NCBI RefSeq assembly: GCF_902833145.1
Contig: NZ_CADFEN010000010.1
Coordinates: forward strand, 62,001-126,000
DNA length: 64,000 nt
Source: Burkholderia sp. BCC0506
GTDB taxonomy: Bacteria; Pseudomonadota; Gammaproteobacteria; Burkholderiales; Burkholderiaceae
Reading direction: 5' to 3'
Shown here: piece by piece, positions 47,501 through 57,579 of the stretch
Layout of the letters: the number at the start of each line of letters is the position of its first letter
Position numbering within the stretch: position 1 is the stretch's first letter
Program-made: the position numbers and the translations under genes
The notes under the pieces: model-generated
What the model saw: only the letters and a program-made list of their open reading frames with translations
Told to the model about the DNA's origin: nothing
Database searches by the model: none

Positions 47501-48568
47501 GTGCAGCGCTTCGCGAACGACATGCTCAAGAAGGTCGTGACGAAGCAGACGCAGCACCCGCCCGCGACGACCGGCAAGCCGCCGGCGGTCGAGCAGGTGA
47601 TCCACTTCGTCAACAAGAAGATGCCGGGCAACCTGCCGAAGAAGACGGCGCGCGCGCTGCTGGACATCGAGGACAACAAGATCGTGCCGATCATCCGCAA
47701 CCCGAAGTCGACGACCGTCGATTCGGAAGCGGTGTTCTACTTCCCGGGCTGCGGCTCGGAGCGCCTGTTCTCGCAGGTGGGGCTGGCCACGCAGGCGATG
47801 CTGTGGGAGGCGGGCGTGCAGACGGTGCTGCCGCCGGGCTACCTGTGCTGCGGCTATCCGCAGCGCGGCTCGGGCCAGTACGACAAGGCCGAGAAGATCG
47901 TCACGGACAACCGCGTGCTGTTCCACCGCGTCGCGAACACGCTGAACTACCTGGACATCAAGACGGTGGTCGTGTCGTGCGGCACGTGCTACGACCAACT
48001 GGCCGGGTATGAATTCGACAAGATCTTCCCGGGCTGCCGGATCATCGACATCCACGAGTTCCTGCTCGAGAAGGGGATGAAGCTCGACGGCGTGACGGGC
48101 ACGCGCTACATGTATCACGACCCGTGCCACACGCCGATCAAGACGATGGATCCGGTGAAGCTCGTCAACGAGCTGATGGGCGCGGAGAAGGACGGCTACA
48201 AGATCGAGAAGAACGATCGCTGCTGCGGCGAGTCGGGCACGCTCGCGGTCACGCGTCCGGACGTGTCGACGCAGGTGCGCTTCCGCAAGGAAGAAGAGAT
48301 CCGCAAGGGCGCGGCGAAGCTGCGCGCGATTCCGGTGGTGGCGGGCGATGCGCCGGCGCCGGCCGCCGCGGGCGCGAACGGCCCGGACGTGAAGATCCTG
48401 ACGAGCTGCCCGTCGTGCCTGCAGGGCCTGTCGCGCTACAACGAGGATGCGAACATCGAAGCCGACTACATCGTGGTCGAAATCGCGCGCCAGGTGCTCG
48501 GCGAGAACTGGATGGCCGATTATGTCGCACACGCGAACAATGGCGGGATCGAGCGCGTGCTGGTCTAA
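44543..48568 (+). CDS. FAD/4Fe-4S oxidoreductase with DUF3683 (D-lactate-dehydrogenase/GlpC-like fusion)
   Basis: This 1341-residue protein has five parts: DUF3683 (about 20-180); FAD-binding 4 (about 190-330, [17 protein letters not shown] near 222); FAD-oxidase C-terminal (to about 810, with [12 protein letters not shown]); two 4Fe-4S motifs, [11 protein letters not shown] near 855 and [12 protein letters not shown] near 919; and two CCG domains ([10 protein letters not shown] near 1062, YHDPCHTP near 1190). It should oxidise a 2-hydroxy acid, probably D-lactate or similar, and pass electrons to the membrane. It is a natural fusion of Dld-like and GlpC-like units, long but intact. Confidence 0.93.
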   Translation: MNAPQVFDPHGAAAAVAADPAPRLREIPYNYTSFSDREIVIRLLGEEAWAVLDELRAERRTGRSARMLYEVLGDIWVVRRNPYLQDDLLDNPKRRALLIEALNHRLTEIGKRRSADLTEHRDEAGRERASRVEMLERAAQRAVDEFADEFDKMAELRRRATKALGRCTQKDNIRFDGLSRVSHVTDATDWRVEYPFVVLTPDTEAEIAALIKACFELGLTVIPRGGGTGYTGGAVPLTPFSAVINTEKLEQLGAVELTELPGVAHKVPTIFSGAGVVTRRVTEAAEAAGYVFAVDPTSLDASCIGGNVAMNAGGKKAVLWGTALDNLAWWRMVDPDGNWLEVTRHEHNQGKIHDIAVARFELKWFDGAYAPGEKLLKTEMLEIEGRRFRKEGLGKDVTDKFLAGLPGVQKEGCDGLITSARWVLHKMPAHTRTVCLEFFGQAREAIPSIVEIKDYLFETSKQGGAILAGLEHLDERYLRAVGYATKSKRNAFPKMVLIGDIVGDDADAVAQATSEVIRMANGKSGEGFVAVSAEARKRFWLDRSRTAAIAKHTNAFKINEDVVIPLNRMGEYTDGIERINIELSLKNKLQLVDALEAFFRGGNLPLGKTDDANEIPSAELLEDRVQQALELLKRVRARWEFVRDRLDQPLREAQHYLVQLGYEALAEKFADRADEQPGATVFHITQDRTVRISWKQEIRAELRAIFNGGAFKPILDEAQAIHKRVLRGRVFVALHMHAGDGNVHTNIPVNSDNYEMLQDAHAAVARIMTLARSLDGVISGEHGIGITKLEFLTDDEIAEFRAYKQRVDPNGRFNKGKLLDGADLRNAYTPSFGLMGYESLIMQQSDIGAIADSVKDCLRCGKCKPVCATHVPRANLLYSPRNKILATSLLVEAFLYEEQTRRGVSIKHWDEFNDVADHCTVCHKCATPCPVKIDFGDVTMNMRNLLRKMGKKKFNAGNAAGMFFLNATNPQTINLARGVMMGVGYKVQRFANDMLKKVVTKQTQHPPATTGKPPAVEQVIHFVNKKMPGNLPKKTARALLDIEDNKIVPIIRNPKSTTVDSEAVFYFPGCGSERLFSQVGLATQAMLWEAGVQTVLPPGYLCCGYPQRGSGQYDKAEKIVTDNRVLFHRVANTLNYLDIKTVVVSCGTCYDQLAGYEFDKIFPGCRIIDIHEFLLEKGMKLDGVTGTRYMYHDPCHTPIKTMDPVKLVNELMGAEKDGYKIEKNDRCCGESGTLAVTRPDVSTQVRFRKEEEIRKGAAKLRAIPVVAGDAPAPAAAGANGPDVKILTSCPSCLQGLSRYNEDANIEADYIVVEIARQVLGENWMADYVAHANNGGIERVLV

Positions 48569-48655
48569 TGCGGGCATGACGACCGCCCGACCGGGCAACG
48601 GATGAGAGCGGGCGCCGGCGCCGACGCGCCGGCGTCCGTGCACAAGGGAGCGACG

Positions 48656-49099
48656 ATGGAATGCGTGTTTTGCCGTGAAGACGGCGGCGAGGTGCTCTGG
48701 CAGGACGACATGCTGCGCGTCGTGCTGGCCACGGGCGAGCACGACTACCCGGGCTTCTGCCGGGTCATCTGGGGCGCGCACGTCGCCGAGTTCTCCGATC
48801 TCGGCGAGCCCGAGCGGGCACATCTGATGCGCGTGGTCTACGCGGTCGAGCGGGCCGTGCGCCGCGTGATGCAGCCGAACAAGGTGAATCTCGCGAGTCT
48901 CGGCAACATGGTGCCGCACGTGCACTGGCACGTGATTCCGCGCTTTTCCAACGACGCCCATTTTCCGCAGCCCGTGTGGGCGCCACGCCAGCGCAGCGTG
49001 TCCGAGGCGCTCTTGCGCTCGCGCGCGGCGCAGGCCTCGCTGCTGCACAATGCGGTGCGCGAGGAAATTCAACGCATGACCGATTCGAGGCAGCCATGA
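48656..49099 (+). CDS. HIT-family protein
   Basis: The 147-residue protein has the HIT active-site motif HVHWHVIPR, and an N-terminal CVFC pair (CVFCRED) that could bind zinc. HIT proteins hydrolyse or transfer nucleoside phosphates. GGGAG lies before ATG 48656; an upstream in-frame ATG at 48602 is less likely because the residues it adds are low-complexity. Its stop overlaps the DUF971 start by four bases (ATGA). Confidence 0.93.
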   Translation: MECVFCREDGGEVLWQDDMLRVVLATGEHDYPGFCRVIWGAHVAEFSDLGEPERAHLMRVVYAVERAVRRVMQPNKVNLASLGNMVPHVHWHVIPRFSNDAHFPQPVWAPRQRSVSEALLRSRAAQASLLHNAVREEIQRMTDSRQP

Positions 49100-49509
49100 G
49101 CGGTTTGACTTCCACGACGCCGATTCCGTCCGGCGTCGTCGTGCACGCGGTGTCGCGCGTGCTCGAATTGCAGTACCCGAACGGCGAGAGTTACCGGATT
49201 CCGTTCGAGCTGATGCGCGTGTATTCGCCGTCGGCCGAGGTGCGCGGCCACGGGCCCGGCCAGGAGACGTTGCAGACCGGCAAGCGTGAAGTGACGATCA
49301 CCGCGCTCGAGGGCGTGGGCAACTACGCGCTGCAGCCGACGTTCTCCGACGGCCATTCGACCGGCATCTACTCGTGGGACCTGCTGTACGAGCTGGCGAC
49401 GCAGCAGGACGCGCTGTGGCGCGACTATTTCGACAGACTGAAGGCCGCGGGCGTCGAGCGCGACGCCCCGATGCAGGCGGCCAGCGCGCCGCACGGCCAC
49501 TGCCACTGA
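49096..49509 (+). CDS. DUF971 protein (gamma-butyrobetaine hydroxylase N-terminal-like)
   Basis: This 137-residue protein is one DUF971 domain: [34 protein letters not shown] and [26 protein letters not shown]. The C-terminus ends HGHCH, a possible metal site outside the domain. The domain has been linked to iron-sulfur chemistry, not proven here. It is translationally coupled to the HIT gene and precedes the ubiquinone cluster. Confidence 0.9.
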   Translation: MSGLTSTTPIPSGVVVHAVSRVLELQYPNGESYRIPFELMRVYSPSAEVRGHGPGQETLQTGKREVTITALEGVGNYALQPTFSDGHSTGIYSWDLLYELATQQDALWRDYFDRLKAAGVERDAPMQAASAPHGHCH

Positions 49510-49561
49510 AATCGACGGCGCCCGCTCGGCGCCGTCTTGCCATTTACTGAGGATCAACGCG

Positions 49562-50293
49562 ATGAGCAAAACCCACTTCGGCTTCGAAAGCGTCGAGGAA
49601 AACGAAAAAGCGAAGAAAGTGGCGGGCGTGTTTCATTCGGTCGCGAGCAACTACGATCTGATGAACGACCTGATGTCGGCGGGCATGCACCGCGCGTGGA
49701 AGGCGTTCACGATCGCGCAGGCGAACGTGCGCCCCGGCTTCAAGGTGCTCGACATCGCGGCCGGCACCGGCGACCTGACCAAGTCGTTCGCGAAGGCGGC
49801 CGGGCCGACGGGCGAGGTCTGGCATACCGACATCAACGAATCGATGCTGCGCGTGGGCCGCGACCGGCTGCTCGACAAGGGCATCGTGACGCCGTCGCTG
49901 CTGTGCGACGCCGAGAAAATCCCCTTTCCGGACAACTACTTCGATGTGGTCACGGTCGCTTTCGGGCTGCGCAACATGACGCACAAGGACGTCGCGCTCG
50001 CCGAGATGCGCCGCGTGACGAAGCCCGGCGGCCGCGTGATGGTGCTGGAATTCTCGAAAGTCTGGGATCCGCTGAAAAAAGCGTACGATCTGTATTCTTT
50101 CAAAGTATTACCGTGGCTTGGCGACAAGTTCGCGAAAGATGCTGAAAGTTATCGGTATCTTGCTGAATCTATCCGGATGCACCCCGATCAGGACACGCTG
50201 AAGACGATGATGGAACAAGCGGGCCTCGACGCCGTCAAATATTACAATTTGTCAGGTGGCGTGGTAGCTTTACACCTCGGAACCAAGTACTAA
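49562..50293 (+). CDS. ubiE: Ubiquinone/menaquinone C-methyltransferase
   Basis: The 243-residue SAM-dependent enzyme methylates the benzoquinol ring in ubiquinone synthesis. It has the opening [23 protein letters not shown] loop [11 protein letters not shown] and [18 protein letters not shown], and the C-terminal [17 protein letters not shown], all hallmarks of UbiE. It stands before the Tim44-like, ubiJ and ubiB genes. GAGGATC stands before ATG 49562. Confidence 0.97.
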   Translation: MSKTHFGFESVEENEKAKKVAGVFHSVASNYDLMNDLMSAGMHRAWKAFTIAQANVRPGFKVLDIAAGTGDLTKSFAKAAGPTGEVWHTDINESMLRVGRDRLLDKGIVTPSLLCDAEKIPFPDNYFDVVTVAFGLRNMTHKDVALAEMRRVTKPGGRVMVLEFSKVWDPLKKAYDLYSFKVLPWLGDKFAKDAESYRYLAESIRMHPDQDTLKTMMEQAGLDAVKYYNLSGGVVALHLGTKY

Positions 50294-50334
50294 GGGGTTC
50301 TTTCCATACATTCGCCTTACATCTGGAGAAGCTG

Positions 50335-51366
50335 ATGTCCGAATCGCGTTCGTTGTTCAACCGTAGCAAGCCGTCGAAGCCGTGGGCTCGACGGGTCGGC
50401 ACGCTGCTGATGGTCGGCCTGCTCACGGCCGGCACGTTCGCGTCGCTCGACGCCGAAGCCAAGCGCATGGGCGGCGGGCGCAGCATCGGCCGCCAGAATT
50501 CCACCGTCACGCAGCGCCAGGCCACGCCGCCGGCGCAACAGCCGATGCAGCAGGCCGCGCCGTCGCAGGCGCAGCGCACGAATCCGGCCGCGCCCACGCC
50601 GGCCGCGCAGCCCAACCGCTCGCGCTGGCTCGGGCCGATCGCCGGCCTCGCGGCCGGTCTCGGCATCGCGGCGCTGCTGTCGCACTTCGGTCTCGGCGGC
50701 GCGTTCGCGAGCATGATGGCGAACGTGATCGTGATCGCGCTGCTCGCGATGGTCGGCATCTGGCTGATCCGCAAGTTCATGAATCGTCGCCGCCCGCAGG
50801 AGCCGGCGTATTCGGTCGGCGGCGCGTCGTCGTCGTCGGGCGGCTACTCGCAAGGCCCGTCGTTCCAGCAGGGCAACACCGGCGGCAACTACGCGGGTAG
50901 CGGCAGCAGCTATGCGAACGAAGCGCAAGGCGTGTTCGGCGGCGGCGCAGCGGCCGCCGGCGCGGCAGCGGCGGCAGCGGCGCCGCTGCAGGTGCCGGCC
51001 GGCTTCGACACCGAAGCGTTCCTGCGCAGCGCGAAAGTCTACTTCGTGCGCCTGCAGGCGGCGTGGGACCAGGGCAACCTGGCCGACATCCGCGAGTTCA
51101 CGACGCCGGAAATGTTCGCCGAGATCAAGATCGACCTCGATTCGCGCGGCAACGACGCGAACCAGACCGACGTCGTGCAGCTCGACGCGGAACTGGTCGC
51201 GATCGAGGATCGCGGCATCGAGCAGTCGGCGAGCGTGCGCTTCCACGGTCTGATCCGCGAATCGGCGAACACGTCGGCGGCGCCGTTCGACGAGGTGTGG
51301 AACCTGTCGAAGTCGGGCAGTCAGGGCTGGCTGCTCGCGGGTATCCAGCAGATCAACACGCACTGA
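50335..51366 (+). CDS. Tim44-like domain membrane protein
   Basis: The 343-residue protein starts with a basic segment and a hydrophobic signal anchor (about residues 20-38). A low-complexity Gln/Pro/Ala linker follows, then two hydrophobic helices (AGLAAGLGIAALLSH and MMANVIVIALLAMVGIWLI, about 110-150), a Ser/Gly-rich linker, and the Tim44-like domain (about 230-340, VYFVRLQAAWDQGNLADIREF). The role in bacteria is unknown, but it is often near ubiE. GGAGAAGC precedes ATG 50335. Confidence 0.88.
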   Translation: MSESRSLFNRSKPSKPWARRVGTLLMVGLLTAGTFASLDAEAKRMGGGRSIGRQNSTVTQRQATPPAQQPMQQAAPSQAQRTNPAAPTPAAQPNRSRWLGPIAGLAAGLGIAALLSHFGLGGAFASMMANVIVIALLAMVGIWLIRKFMNRRRPQEPAYSVGGASSSSGGYSQGPSFQQGNTGGNYAGSGSSYANEAQGVFGGGAAAAGAAAAAAAPLQVPAGFDTEAFLRSAKVYFVRLQAAWDQGNLADIREFTTPEMFAEIKIDLDSRGNDANQTDVVQLDAELVAIEDRGIEQSASVRFHGLIRESANTSAAPFDEVWNLSKSGSQGWLLAGIQQINTH

Positions 51367-51481
51367 GCGTGGCCGGCGGCCCGCGCTGCCGGGCGCCCGG
51401 GCAGCGGTCGCCGCACTGCGACCGCTTGCCGCCCGGGTGTACGGTCAGGCACGGTCTGCCGTCGATCCGACGTTACAATAG

Positions 51482-51520
51482 AAACCCGCGTGGGCGCCCG
51501 GCCCGCGCGGGTTTTTTCTT
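51482..51520 (+). terminator. Terminator after the Tim44-like gene
   Basis: The stem AAACCCGCG / CGCGGGTTT with a long loop is followed by TTTTTTCTT. It sits 116 bases after the Tim44-like stop and just before ubiJ, so part of the transcription may read through. Confidence 0.7.
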
Positions 51521-51530
51521 TCCCAGCCCG

Positions 51531-52157
51531 ATGACTTTTGCCGCCAAGCCTTTTGCTGCTGCCGTCAATCACCTGCTCGCACGCGAATCCTGGGCGCGCG
51601 ACCGCCTGATTCCGTATGCGGGCAAGACTGCCCGGATCGACGTGCCTCCCGTCACGCTCACGCTGCTGGTGCAGCCCGACGGTTACCTGTCGGCCGTCGA
51701 CGCTCACGACGCGCAACAGGTCGATGTGTCGATCGCGCTCGCCGGCGACACGGTCGCCGCGTTCCTGCAGGGCGGCCAGGCGGCCGTGATGAAGCACGTG
51801 AAGATCGAAGGCGACGCGGAATTCGCGACGCAGATCGCAAAGCTGGCCGAGCACCTGCGCTGGGAACCGGAGGAAGATCTCGCGAAGCTGGTCGGCGACG
51901 CGGCCGCGTACCGGATCGCGACGGTCGTGCGCGACGCCGGCGCGCGCGCGCGCCGCACCGGCCGCAACGTGCTCGATTCCGTCGCCGAATACTGGCTCGA
52001 CGAGAACCCGCAAGTCGTCCGGCGCGCGTCGCTCGGCGGCTTCGACGCCGAACTGGCGCGCGCACGCGATGCGCTCGCGCGGGTCGAAAAGCGGGTCGAG
52101 CGACTCGAACAAAAAATCGGCGCGCGCGCGGGTTCCGGCCCGCGCGGCGCGCACTGA
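51531..52157 (+). CDS. ubiJ: Ubiquinone biosynthesis accessory factor, SCP2-domain protein UbiJ
   Basis: The 208-residue protein contains an SCP2 sterol-carrier-like domain (about residues 15-115: VNHLLARESWARDRLIPYAGKTARIDV, then MKHVKIEGDAEFATQIAKLAE) and a coiled-coil C-terminus (ARARDALARVEKRVERLEQKI), the UbiJ architecture. It binds ubiquinone intermediates in the Ubi complex. ATG 51531 stands directly after a terminator. It precedes ubiB by 12 bases, in the common ubiE-ubiJ-ubiB order. Confidence 0.93.
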   Translation: MTFAAKPFAAAVNHLLARESWARDRLIPYAGKTARIDVPPVTLTLLVQPDGYLSAVDAHDAQQVDVSIALAGDTVAAFLQGGQAAVMKHVKIEGDAEFATQIAKLAEHLRWEPEEDLAKLVGDAAAYRIATVVRDAGARARRTGRNVLDSVAEYWLDENPQVVRRASLGGFDAELARARDALARVEKRVERLEQKIGARAGSGPRGAH

Positions 52158-52169
52158 GGGCCGCAGGGC

Positions 52170-53747
52170 ATGCGCATTTTCCGTTTCATCAAGATTGTCT
52201 ACACCGTCATCCGCTTTGGTCTCGACGAAGTGATGCTGTCCCGGATCGACGACCGGCGCGTGAAGCTGCTGTTGCGGATCACGACGATCGGCCGCCGCTT
52301 CTCCGATCCGCCCGCCGTGCGGCTGCGCCACGCGCTCGAAAGCCTCGGCCCGATCTTCGTGAAGTTCGGCCAGGTGCTGTCGACGCGCCGCGACCTGCTG
52401 TCGGTCGATTTCGCGAACGAACTCGCGAAGCTGCAGGACCAGGTGCCGCCGTTCGATTCGGCCGTCGCGATCGCGATCATCGAGAAGTCGCTCGGTGCGC
52501 CCGTCGACGAGCTGTTCGACGAATTCGAGCGCGAGCCGATCGCGAGCGCGTCGATCGCACAGGTGCATTTCGCGAAGCTGAAGCAGGGCGCGCATGCGGG
52601 CAAGGCGGTCGCCGTCAAGGTGCTGCGCCCGAACATGCTGCCGGTGATCGATTCCGACCTCGCGCTGATGCGCGACATCGCGACGTGGACCGAGCGCATG
52701 TGGGCCGACGGCCGGCGCCTGAAGCCGCGCGAGGTCGTCGCCGAATTCGACAAGTACCTGCACGACGAGCTCGACCTGATGCGCGAGGCCGCGAACGGCA
52801 GCCAGCTGCGCCGCAACTTCGCGGGCCTCGACCTGCTGCTCGTGCCCGAGATGTTCTGGGATTTCTCGACGTCGCAGGTGCTCGTGATGGAGCGCATGAC
52901 CGGCGTGCCGATCAGCCAGGTCGAGACGCTGCGCTCGGCCGGCGTCGACATCAAGAAGCTCGCGCGCGAAGGCGTCGAGATCTTCTTCACGCAGGTGTTC
53001 CGCGACGGCTTCTTCCATGCGGACATGCACCCCGGCAACATCCAGGTGAGCCTCGACCCGAACACGTTCGGCCGCTACATCGCGCTCGATTTCGGGATCG
53101 TCGGCGCGCTGTCCGATTTCGACAAGAACTACCTCGCGCAGAACTTCCTCGCGTTCTTCAAGCGCGACTACCACCGCGTCGCGACGCTGCACCTCGAATC
53201 GGGCTGGGTGCCGCCCGAGACGCGCGTCGAGGAGCTCGAAAGCGCGATCCGCGCGGTGTGCGAGCCGTATTTCGATCGCGCGCTGAAGGACATCTCGCTC
53301 GGCCAGGTGCTGATGCGCCTGTTCTCGACGTCGCGCCGCTTCAACGTCGAGATCCAGCCGCAGCTCGTGCTGCTGCAGAAGACGATGCTGAACGTCGAAG
53401 GGCTCGGCCGCTCGCTCGACCCCGAACTCGACCTGTGGAAGACCGCGAAGCCGTATCTCGAGCGCTGGATGACCGAGCAGATCGGCCTGCGCGGCTGGTA
53501 CGAGCGCTTCAAGGTCGAAGCGCCGCAGTGGAGCAAGACGCTGCCGCAGTTGCCGCGCCTGATCCACCATGCGATGGCCGCGCGCCACGACGCGCCGCGC
53601 GCCGCGAGCGAGGAGCTGATGCGCCAGATCCTCGTCGAGCAGAAACGGACGAACCGGCTGATGCAGGCGTTGCTGATCTTCGGGCTGGCCGTCGGCGTCG
53701 GCGCGCTCGTCGCGCGCGTGCTGCTCGCGCTCGCGTACGGCACCTGA
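52170..53747 (+). CDS. ubiB: Ubiquinone biosynthesis regulatory kinase-like protein
   Basis: The 525-residue atypical kinase of the ABC1/ADCK family has the KFGQ motif (residues 65-68), which blocks canonical protein-kinase activity in this family, then HADMHPGN near 290, DFGIVG near 310, and C-terminal membrane helices ([20 protein letters not shown]). It supports ubiquinone synthesis, probably by moving lipid intermediates. AGGGC stands before ATG 52170. Confidence 0.96.
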   Translation: MRIFRFIKIVYTVIRFGLDEVMLSRIDDRRVKLLLRITTIGRRFSDPPAVRLRHALESLGPIFVKFGQVLSTRRDLLSVDFANELAKLQDQVPPFDSAVAIAIIEKSLGAPVDELFDEFEREPIASASIAQVHFAKLKQGAHAGKAVAVKVLRPNMLPVIDSDLALMRDIATWTERMWADGRRLKPREVVAEFDKYLHDELDLMREAANGSQLRRNFAGLDLLLVPEMFWDFSTSQVLVMERMTGVPISQVETLRSAGVDIKKLAREGVEIFFTQVFRDGFFHADMHPGNIQVSLDPNTFGRYIALDFGIVGALSDFDKNYLAQNFLAFFKRDYHRVATLHLESGWVPPETRVEELESAIRAVCEPYFDRALKDISLGQVLMRLFSTSRRFNVEIQPQLVLLQKTMLNVEGLGRSLDPELDLWKTAKPYLERWMTEQIGLRGWYERFKVEAPQWSKTLPQLPRLIHHAMAARHDAPRAASEELMRQILVEQKRTNRLMQALLIFGLAVGVGALVARVLLALAYGT

Positions 53748-53762
53748 CCGGGGAGCACGGCG

Positions 53763-54389
53763 ATGTCCGCTCCGAAGCAACCTGCCGCACCGTCGGCCGC
53801 CGATTTCACGACGCGCGACCCGGGCAGCGCGTCGTTCTGGAACGAGCGCTTCGAGCGCGGCGTGACGCCGTGGGAATTCGGCGGCGTGCCGGACGGCTTT
53901 CGCGTGTTCGCGCAGCGGCGCGAGCCGTGCGCGGTACTGATTCCCGGCTGCGGCAGTGCGCAGGAGGCCGGCTGGCTCGCGCAGGCCGGCTGGCCGGTGC
54001 GTGCGATCGATTTCGCCGCGCAGGCGGTCGCTGTGGCGAAGGCGCAGCTCGGCGCGCACGCGGACGTCGTCGAGCAGGCCGATTTTTTCGAGTACCGGCC
54101 GCCGTTCGACGTGCAATGGGTGTACGAGCGTGCGTTCCTGTGCGCGTTGCCGCCGAGCCTGCGCGCGGGCTATGCGGCGCGGATGGCCGAGCTGTTGCCC
54201 ACGGGCGGCGTGCTGGCCGGCTATTTCTTCGTGGTCGCGAAACCGAAGGGGCCGCCGTTCGGGATCGAGCGTGCCGAACTCGACGCGCTGCTTGCGCCGT
54301 ATTTCGAGCTGGTCGAGGATGTGCCCGTGACCGATTCGCTGGCCGTGTTCGACGGGCACGAGCGCTGGCTCACGTGGCGCCGCCGCTGA
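53763..54389 (+). CDS. TPMT-family methyltransferase
   Basis: This 208-residue protein matches the thiopurine S-methyltransferase family: FWNERFERGVTPWEFGGVP, the SAM loop LIPGCGSAQEAGWLA and the later DFFEYRPPFDVQWVYERAFLCALPP. Bacterial members methylate small thiols, selenium or tellurium compounds, or other metabolites. It follows ubiB by 15 bases. GGGGAGC precedes ATG 53763. Confidence 0.9.
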   Translation: MSAPKQPAAPSAADFTTRDPGSASFWNERFERGVTPWEFGGVPDGFRVFAQRREPCAVLIPGCGSAQEAGWLAQAGWPVRAIDFAAQAVAVAKAQLGAHADVVEQADFFEYRPPFDVQWVYERAFLCALPPSLRAGYAARMAELLPTGGVLAGYFFVVAKPKGPPFGIERAELDALLAPYFELVEDVPVTDSLAVFDGHERWLTWRRR

Positions 54390-54434
54390 TGTGCGGGCGT
54401 CGCGGCCATTGCCGGAGCGCGCCGGGGTTTCGGC

Positions 54435-54440
54435 TATAAT
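54435..54440 (+). promoter_or_regulatory. -10 box before the FmdB gene
   Basis: A perfect TATAAT lies 45 bases before ATG 54485. No strong -35 is seen at a proper distance (TTGCCG is 20 bases upstream). It would start a transcript carrying the zinc-ribbon, DUF502 and aspS genes. Confidence 0.5.
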
Positions 54441-54484
54441 TCAAGGTTTTGCAAGCCGTTTCCAGTTTCTGCGGGAAAAATATC

Positions 54485-54838
54485 ATGCCGATCTACGCCT
54501 ATCGATGCGAAGCGTGCGGTTTCGCGAAGGACGTGCTCCAGAAGATGAGCGATGCGCCGCTGTCGCAATGCCCTGAATGCGGGAAGGATGCCTTTCGCAA
54601 ACAGGTGACCGCCGCCGGTTTCCAGCTGAAGGGCTCGGGGTGGTATGTCACCGATTTCCGCGGCGGCTCGGGCGGCACCAGCGCACCGGCGACGGCGTCG
54701 GGCGACGCGGCGCCCGCAGCACCGGCGGCGGAGGCCGCGCCTGCTGCTGCCGCGCCTGCCGCGGCGAGCGGTTCGGGCAGCACGACGACGACGAGCGCCG
54801 CGCCGGCTCCGGCCGCGACGCCCGCCGCCGGCAGTTGA
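54485..54838 (+). CDS. FmdB-family zinc ribbon protein
   Basis: The 117-residue protein starts MPIYAYRCEACGFAKDVLQKM, with Cys pairs C8-x2-C11 and, later, CPECGKDAF, a complete zinc ribbon (about residues 5-45). The C-terminal half is an Ala/Pro/Ser/Thr-rich low-complexity tail. The function is unknown; relatives are named after a formamidase regulator. ATG 54485 is chosen because MPIY is the universal start of this family. Confidence 0.93.
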   Translation: MPIYAYRCEACGFAKDVLQKMSDAPLSQCPECGKDAFRKQVTAAGFQLKGSGWYVTDFRGGSGGTSAPATASGDAAPAAPAAEAAPAAAAPAAASGSGSTTTTSAAPAPAATPAAGS

Positions 54839-54899
54839 CCGTCGCGGCCCGGCCGGGTCGCGACCAACCCGCGCTTCCGGCGCGGCTCATTGACGGCAG

Positions 54900-55550
54900 A
54901 TGATGAAAAAGACGACCCTGAAAACGGTGTTTCTGACCGGCCTGCTGGTTCTCGTCCCGCTCGCGATCACGCTGTGGGTGCTCGGCCTCATCATCGGCAC
55001 GATGGATCAGACGCTGCTCCTGCTGCCCGAATCGTGGCAGCCCGAGCGGATGCTCGGCTTCCATCTGCCGGGGATCGGCGCGGTGCTGACGCTCGCGTTC
55101 ATCTTCGTCGTCGGGCTGGCCACGCAGAACTTCATCGGCCAGAAGCTCGTCACGTGGTGGAACGCGGTCGTGCGTCACATCCCGGTCGTCGGGCCGATCT
55201 ACACGAGCGTCAAGCAGGTATCGGACACGCTGCTGTCGAGCAGCGGCAATGCGTTCCGCAAGGCGCTGCTGATCGAATACCCGCGCCGCGGCTCGTATAC
55301 GATCGCGTTTCTGACCGGCACGCCCGGCGGCGACGTGGTCAACCATCTGACGGAAGAGTACGTGAGCGTGTACGTGCCCACGACGCCGAACCCGACGTCG
55401 GGCTTCTTCCTGATGCTGCCGAAGAGCGAAGTCATCGAACTCGACATGTCGGTCGATGCCGCGCTCAAGTACATCGTCTCGATGGGCGTCGTGGCGCCTT
55501 CGGCGCCGGCTCCGGCGCCCGCCCGCCGTCCCGTCGAGCCGCCGCTGTAA
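54900..55550 (+). CDS. DUF502-family membrane protein
   Basis: The 216-residue inner-membrane protein has two N-terminal helices (TVFLTGLLVLVPLAITLWVLGLI and LTLAFIFVVGLATQNFIG), then the conserved WNAVVRHIPVVGPIYTSVKQVSDT and VYVPTTPNPTSGFFLMLPKSEV. The family has no assigned function but is usually next to aspS in betaproteobacteria, as here. The last 20 residues are Pro/Ala-rich. Confidence 0.92.
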   Translation: MMKKTTLKTVFLTGLLVLVPLAITLWVLGLIIGTMDQTLLLLPESWQPERMLGFHLPGIGAVLTLAFIFVVGLATQNFIGQKLVTWWNAVVRHIPVVGPIYTSVKQVSDTLLSSSGNAFRKALLIEYPRRGSYTIAFLTGTPGGDVVNHLTEEYVSVYVPTTPNPTSGFFLMLPKSEVIELDMSVDAALKYIVSMGVVAPSAPAPAPARRPVEPPL

Positions 55551-55617
55551 GTAAAGAATCATCGCCCGGGCCGCGCGTTGCGGCGCCCGTTGATCAAACC
55601 GAACGAAAGCAAACATC

Positions 55618-57420
55618 ATGTCGATGCGTACTGAATACTGCGGTCTCGTGACCGAACACCTGCTGGGCCAAACCGTGTCGCTGTGCGGCTGGGTGCAGCG
55701 CCGCCGCGATCACGGCGGTGTGATCTTCATCGACCTGCGCGATCGTGAAGGCCTCGTGCAGGTGGTGTGCGACCCGGATCGTGCCGAGATGTTCGCGACC
55801 GCCGAAGGCGTGCGCAACGAATTCTGCGTGCAGGTCAAGGGCCTCGTGCGCAACCGTCCGGAAGGCACGGTCAACGCCGGCCTGAAGAGCGGCAAGATCG
55901 AAGTGCTGTGCCACGAACTGAACGTGCTGAACGCATCGGTCACGCCGCCGTTCCAGCTCGACGACGACAACCTGTCGGAAACGACGCGCCTCACGCATCG
56001 CGTGCTCGACCTGCGCCGTCCGCAGATGCAGCACAACCTGCGCCTGCGCTACCGCGTCGCGATCGAGGCGCGCAAGTACCTCGACGAGCAGGGCTTCATC
56101 GACATCGAAACGCCGATGCTCACGAAGAGCACGCCGGAGGGCGCGCGCGACTACCTCGTGCCGTCGCGCGTGAACGCGGGCCAGTTCTTCGCGCTGCCGC
56201 AGTCGCCGCAGCTGTTCAAGCAGCTGCTGATGGTCGCGAACTTCGACCGTTACTACCAGATCACCAAGTGCTTCCGCGACGAGGATCTCCGCGCCGATCG
56301 TCAGCCCGAATTCACGCAGATCGACTGCGAGACGTCGTTTCTCGGCGAGCAGGAAATCCGCGACCTGTTCGAGGACATGATCCGTCACATCTTCAAGACG
56401 ACGATCGACGTCGAACTCGACGCGAAATTCCCGGTGATGCCGTACTCGGAAGCGATGGCGCGTTTCGGCTCCGACAAGCCGGACCTGCGCGTGAAGCTCG
56501 AGTTCACCGAGCTGACCGATGCGATGAAGGACGTCGACTTCAAGGTGTTCAGCACGCCGGCCAACGCGAAGGACGGCCGGGTCGCGGCGCTGCGCGTGCC
56601 GAAGGGCGCCGAGCTGTCGCGCGGCGACATCGACGGCTACACGGAATTCGTGCGCATCTACGGCGCGAAGGGCCTTGCGTGGATCAAGGTCAACGAGAAG
56701 GCGAAGGGCCGCGACGGCCTGCAGAGCCCGATCGTCAAGAACCTGCACGACGCGTCGATCGCGGCGATCCTCGAGCGCACCGGCGCTGAAGACGGCGACA
56801 TCATCTTCTTCGCGGCCGACCGCGCGAAGGTCGTCAACGACAGCCTCGGCGCACTGCGCCTGAAGATCGGCCATTCGGAATTCGGCAAGGCGAACGGTCT
56901 CGTCGAGGCGGGCTGGAAGCCGCTGTGGGTCGTCGACTTCCCGATGTTCGAATACGACGACGAAGACGCGCGCTACGTCGCCGCGCACCACCCGTTCACG
57001 AGCCCGAAGGACGAGCACCTCGAGTACCTCGAGACCGACCCGGGCCGCTGCCTCGCGAAGGCGTACGACATGGTGCTGAACGGCTGGGAAATCGGCGGCG
57101 GCTCGGTGCGTATCCACCGCGAGGACGTGCAGAGCAAGGTGTTCCGCGCGCTGAAGATCGGCGCGGAAGAAGCGCAGGCGAAGTTCGGCTTCCTGCTGGA
57201 CGCACTGCAGTACGGCGCGCCGCCGCACGGCGGTATCGCGTTCGGTCTCGACCGCATCGTCACGATGATGGCCGGCGCCGATTCGATCCGCGACGTGATC
57301 GCGTTCCCGAAGACGCAGCGTGCGCAGGATCTGCTCACGCAGGCGCCGAGCCCGGTCGACGAGCGTCAGCTGCGCGAGCTGCACATCCGTCTGCGTCAGC
57401 CGGAGCAGCCGAAGGCGTAA
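55618..57420 (+). CDS. aspS: Aspartyl-tRNA synthetase
   Basis: The 600-residue class II synthetase has the N-terminal OB fold for the anticodon ([18 protein letters not shown]), motif 2 around [20 protein letters not shown], a bacterial GAD insertion (about 290-410), and motif 3 in [10 protein letters not shown]. Residues His32 and Gly83 match the pair described for non-discriminating AspRS, which also charges tRNA-Asn. The cell would then need GatCAB. ATG 55618 gives MSMRTEYCG. Confidence 0.97.
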   Translation: MSMRTEYCGLVTEHLLGQTVSLCGWVQRRRDHGGVIFIDLRDREGLVQVVCDPDRAEMFATAEGVRNEFCVQVKGLVRNRPEGTVNAGLKSGKIEVLCHELNVLNASVTPPFQLDDDNLSETTRLTHRVLDLRRPQMQHNLRLRYRVAIEARKYLDEQGFIDIETPMLTKSTPEGARDYLVPSRVNAGQFFALPQSPQLFKQLLMVANFDRYYQITKCFRDEDLRADRQPEFTQIDCETSFLGEQEIRDLFEDMIRHIFKTTIDVELDAKFPVMPYSEAMARFGSDKPDLRVKLEFTELTDAMKDVDFKVFSTPANAKDGRVAALRVPKGAELSRGDIDGYTEFVRIYGAKGLAWIKVNEKAKGRDGLQSPIVKNLHDASIAAILERTGAEDGDIIFFAADRAKVVNDSLGALRLKIGHSEFGKANGLVEAGWKPLWVVDFPMFEYDDEDARYVAAHHPFTSPKDEHLEYLETDPGRCLAKAYDMVLNGWEIGGGSVRIHREDVQSKVFRALKIGAEEAQAKFGFLLDALQYGAPPHGGIAFGLDRIVTMMAGADSIRDVIAFPKTQRAQDLLTQAPSPVDERQLRELHIRLRQPEQPKA

Positions 57421-57471
57421 CGCGCATTCGCACCTCGTCGTGTGTGCGGCCACGCACGCACGACACCCATG

Positions 57472-57500
57472 AAAAGGCGCAGCAATGCGCCTTTTTCGTT
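57472..57500 (+). terminator. Terminator after aspS
   Basis: AAAAGGCGC and GCGCCTTTTT form a nine-base stem around AGCAAT, followed by CGTTTTTT. It lies about 50 bases past the aspS stop. Confidence 0.88.
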
Positions 57501-57579
57501 TTTTGCGGTACAGTCGCAGCACTTGCCGTACGTTCGGAGCACCGGGTCGACGCACGGCCTCGTGCCGCATGAAACCAAG

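Noticed and set aside
44237-49072. A 1611-codon open frame on the minus strand opposite the FAD/Fe-S oxidoreductase
   Set aside because: It has no domain and is antisense to a protein with intact FAD and Fe-S motifs; GC-skew shadow.
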